Shown: positions 4,946 through 6,986 of the stretch, piece after piece
Position numbering within the stretch: position 1 is the first letter of the stretch
Layout: every line of letters begins with the position of its first letter
Source: Candidatus Zixiibacteriota bacterium
GTDB lineage: Bacteria; Zixibacteria; MSB-5A5; WJJR01
Direction: 5' to 3'
DNA: 6,986 nt
NCBI GenBank assembly: GCA_020058315.1
Contig: JAGVEK010000469.1
Span: 1 to 6,986, forward strand
Position numbers and translations under genes: made by a program
Notes under the pieces: model-generated
Databases searched by the model: none
What the model was told of the DNA's origin: nothing
What the model saw: the letters and a program-made list of their open reading frames with translations, nothing else

Positions 4946-6010
4946 ATGTGGATAGGAAACTTGATGATCCCGGGACGGGCGGTTCTGGCTCCGATGGCGG
5001 GTGTGACGGATATCGTCTTTCGCCGGCTCTGCCGCCGCTTTGGAGCGGCCATCGTTTATTCGGAGTTCCTATCCACCGACGGACTCGTCTTCAACACCAT
5101 GAGCCAGGAACACAAACTGGCACTGGCGGATGACGAGCATCCCGTTGCCTACCAATTGTTTGGGTCGAGAGTCGAGACGTTCGCGGCGGCCGCGCGCCAG
5201 CTGGCAGATTTCAATCCGGACATGATTGACCTCAATTTTGGCTGCCCGGTCAAAAAAGTCGTGGGCAAGAATGGGGGAGCGGCCATTCTGAAGGACCTCG
5301 ACCTGATGGCCAGAATAGTACGTGAAGCCTGTGGCGCCGTACCACTCCCGGTGACGGTCAAAATGCGTGCCGGATGGGATCACGATCATCTTGTTTACCA
5401 GGAAGCAGCATTGGCCGCTGTGGCCGAGGGTGCCAAAGCCGTGACTCTCCACGCGCGCACCCGGATTGACGGATATGAGACGGCGGCGCGCTGGGCCTAC
5501 ATCGCCGATCTGAAGAGCGCACTCAAAGTTCCCGTGATCGGCAACGGCGATGTTGAGACACCCGAGGATGCTTGCGCAATGCTCGAGCAGACGGGCTGCG
5601 ATGCGGTCATGGTCGGTCGGGGAGCCCTCGGACGGCCCTGGATTTTCGCGCAAATCAATCATTACCTCGAAACCGGCGATCTCCTGCCCGAGCCTGCGCT
5701 TCCGGACCGCATATGCGTCGCCTGGCGGCACCTGTGCGACAAACTTGCGGACTCGAAGAACGATCCCGGCGTCGTGCGCTTGATGCGCAAACAGATGGCC
5801 GCCTACGTTAAGGGATGGCCCGATGGACACGCGCTAAAGGCTCAGTTGATGAGTGCGATCGATCCCCCGCAAATCCGGGAGGCATTTGCAGATTATCTGT
5901 CCGGCCATGCCGATCTCCCAACCGCGGACGGGGACGGCTGGATATCCGAATACATTGATCTTGATCGCGATTGGCTTCCACGCGCCACAGTTATGGACGG
6001 ATCCCGGTGA
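4946..6010 (+). CDS. dusB: tRNA-dihydrouridine synthase, DusB type
   Basis: 354-residue cytoplasmic FMN enzyme that uses NADPH to reduce uridine to dihydrouridine in the tRNA D-loop region. The TIM barrel is recognisable in order: LAPMAGVTD (14-22), the YQLFGS strand (69-74), DLNFGCP with catalytic Cys100, KKVVGKNGGAAIL (103-115), VTVKMRAGWD (136-145), TLHARTR (167-173), VPVIGNGDV (195-203) and the FMN phosphate loop VMVGRGALGRPWIF (221-234). The C-terminal helical domain contains RKQMAAYVKGWP (281-292). The MWIGN start matches the 'IGN..L' opening usual in DusB and is preferred despite lacking a ribosome binding site; ATG 4964 has AGGA (4954-4957) upstream and would lose six residues. The open frame back to 4871 adds non-homologous sequence. 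The acidic tail makes it slightly longer than the usual 320-340 residues. Its stop overlaps the larC start. Confidence 0.93.
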   Translation: MWIGNLMIPGRAVLAPMAGVTDIVFRRLCRRFGAAIVYSEFLSTDGLVFNTMSQEHKLALADDEHPVAYQLFGSRVETFAAAARQLADFNPDMIDLNFGCPVKKVVGKNGGAAILKDLDLMARIVREACGAVPLPVTVKMRAGWDHDHLVYQEAALAAVAEGAKAVTLHARTRIDGYETAARWAYIADLKSALKVPVIGNGDVETPEDACAMLEQTGCDAVMVGRGALGRPWIFAQINHYLETGDLLPEPALPDRICVAWRHLCDKLADSKNDPGVVRLMRKQMAAYVKGWPDGHALKAQLMSAIDPPQIREAFADYLSGHADLPTADGDGWISEYIDLDRDWLPRATVMDGSR

Positions 6011-6986
6011 AGGTTCTGTACTTCGATGGAGAAGCCGGTGCTGCCGGGAACATGATCCTCGGCGCGCTGATCGCGCTGGGGTTGGACGACCGGCTCCTGG
6101 CCCAGGTTGTCGCCCCCATTGCCCCAGCCCCGTTCGCGCTCCGAGTCGAGTCCGTCTCGATCAATGGCATTGCCGCCCGCCGCGTGAATGTTGAGACCAG
6201 TGAGGAAATTCACCGCCGTTCGCTCGCCGATATCGTGCGATTCCTGGATCGGGGCAGCCTCTCGCCGTCAGTGAAGGAGCGTTCTGCTGCGACTTTCCAT
6301 CGTCTGGCGGTGGCCGAGGCACTCATCCACGGATCGACCCCGGAAACCGTTCACTTCCACGAAGTCGGGGCAACCGACGCCATCGTCGACATCGTTGGTG
6401 CCTGCTGGGGCATGGAGCAACTGGGAATTGCAGCGGTATTCTCCGCGCCGCTTGTTCTCGGGTCGGGACTGGGACGGTCGGCACATGGTCCGATCATCTA
6501 TCCGGCGCCCGCGGTTCTTGAGATCCTCCGTGGGCACCCGGTAAGACTCGAAAGCGATCTGGGTGAGACCACAACCCCGACAGGCGCTGCGATTCTGGCG
6601 GAGGTTGCCGAGTTTGTCGAGGACCTCGCGATCATTCCTCTGATGGTTGGCTATGGAGCCGGTCATCGCACAATACCGGACCGTCCGAATCTTCTCCGTG
6701 CGACCCTCGGGAATGTCGAGGAAGTTTATGACACGGATCGGGTGTGGCTCGGGGCCAGTGATATTGACAATACCAGACCCGAAGTGTTTGACTGGCTGGC
6801 TGATCGCTTGCGCGATGCCGGGGCGATCGATGTAACCATGGTCGCCGTGAACATGAAGAAGGGCAGACTGGGTGTGCGTGTCGAGGCACTCTGCGATTCT
6901 GCCAGCAGGACGACGGTAGCCGGGATTATCCTCTCGGAAACCAATACGCTCGGAGTCCGTTGGACGCCCGTTTACCGCACCAAGCT
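6007..6986 (+). CDS. larC: LarC-like nickel-pincer cofactor nickel chelatase (partial)
   Basis: The GTG start at 6007-6009 overlaps the dus stop as GTGA, so translational coupling is likely. 326 residues are visible; the family is about 390-420, so the C-terminus is cut by the window edge. LarC inserts nickel, with CTP hydrolysis, into the pyridinium dithiocarboxylate pincer nucleotide made by LarB and LarE. Recognisable family blocks: LYFDGEAGAAGNMILGALI (4-22), VHFHEVGATDAIVDIVGA (115-132), GLGRSAHGPIIYPAPAVLEI (154-173), TTTPTGAAIL (188-197), GYGAGHRTIPDRPNLLRATLG (215-235) and the LarC2-type PEVFDWL...AGAIDV...MKKGRLGV (258-290). Oddities: the usual D-C-x-x-G-x-x-G-D-M opening reads DGEAGAAGNM, and the usual IDDM reads IDNT (253-256). 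It is one uninterrupted frame, unlike the frameshifted larC1/larC2 of Lactobacillus. No larB or larE is in view. Confidence 0.88.
   Translation, partial: MKVLYFDGEAGAAGNMILGALIALGLDDRLLAQVVAPIAPAPFALRVESVSINGIAARRVNVETSEEIHRRSLADIVRFLDRGSLSPSVKERSAATFHRLAVAEALIHGSTPETVHFHEVGATDAIVDIVGACWGMEQLGIAAVFSAPLVLGSGLGRSAHGPIIYPAPAVLEILRGHPVRLESDLGETTTPTGAAILAEVAEFVEDLAIIPLMVGYGAGHRTIPDRPNLLRATLGNVEEVYDTDRVWLGASDIDNTRPEVFDWLADRLRDAGAIDVTMVAVNMKKGRLGVRVEALCDSASRTTVAGIILSETNTLGVRWTPVYRTK

Noticed and set aside
5069..5830. 253-residue minus-strand frame opposite dusB
   Set aside because: It is a shadow of dusB, which carries all catalytic motifs on the plus strand.
6007..6986. Programmed frameshift in larC as in Lactobacillus
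   Set aside because: The frame runs uninterrupted through the region equivalent to the LarC1/LarC2 junction into the LarC2-type part.

Overview
The window is a GC-rich stretch of bacterial chromosome, most likely from an uncultured Gram-negative lineage. The gene content (orphan TatA, DUF4321, FHA protein plus CHASE2 Ser/Thr kinase, DusB, LarC) and the GC-rich palindromic intergenic repeats would suit an FCB-type candidate phylum such as Zixibacteria. That placement is an impression from the sequence, not a demonstrated assignment. There are no tRNA or rRNA genes, CRISPR arrays, transposases or phage genes.

Layout: (1) 2-241 (+) is the 3' end of a small DUF4321 membrane protein. (2) 242-407 is noncoding and carries a two-hairpin interspersed repeat. 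(3) 408-704 (+) is tatA, with its stop codon in the loop of a small hairpin. (4) 765-1208 (+) is a 147-residue protein I do not recognise. (5) 1209-1489 is noncoding and dense in palindromes: a terminator-like hairpin, a nested imperfect palindrome of about 125 bp, and an 8-bp-stem hairpin just past the end of the convergent kinase gene. (6) 4824-1490 (-) is a two-gene signalling unit: a protein with one canonical and one degenerate FHA domain, followed by an 847-residue CHASE2 receptor Ser/Thr kinase. (7) 4825-4945 is a divergent promoter region. (8) 4946-6010 (+) is a DusB-type tRNA-dihydrouridine synthase, overlapping by GTGA the start of (9) a larC-like gene (6007 to the window end), which is cut by the edge.

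How the genes work together: the clearest functional unit is FHA plus CHASE2 kinase. The kinase has four predicted membrane segments, an extracytoplasmic sensor domain and a complete Hanks-type catalytic domain. The FHA protein has an intact phosphothreonine-binding site. The kinase linker and the FHA protein share short Thr-Met-x-[Ile/Leu]-[Asp/Glu] motifs of the pT-x-x-aliphatic type that FHA domains can bind, so phosphorylation-dependent docking is plausible. The FHA frame, read past its TGA, stays open for 29 codons and ends exactly in an ATGA overlap with the kinase start. dus and larC look translationally coupled, and dus may have a leaderless transcript. The LarC product departs from the family at several normally conserved positions. 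I see no clearly new system; the FHA/kinase pair and the nested palindromes are the most worthwhile leads.
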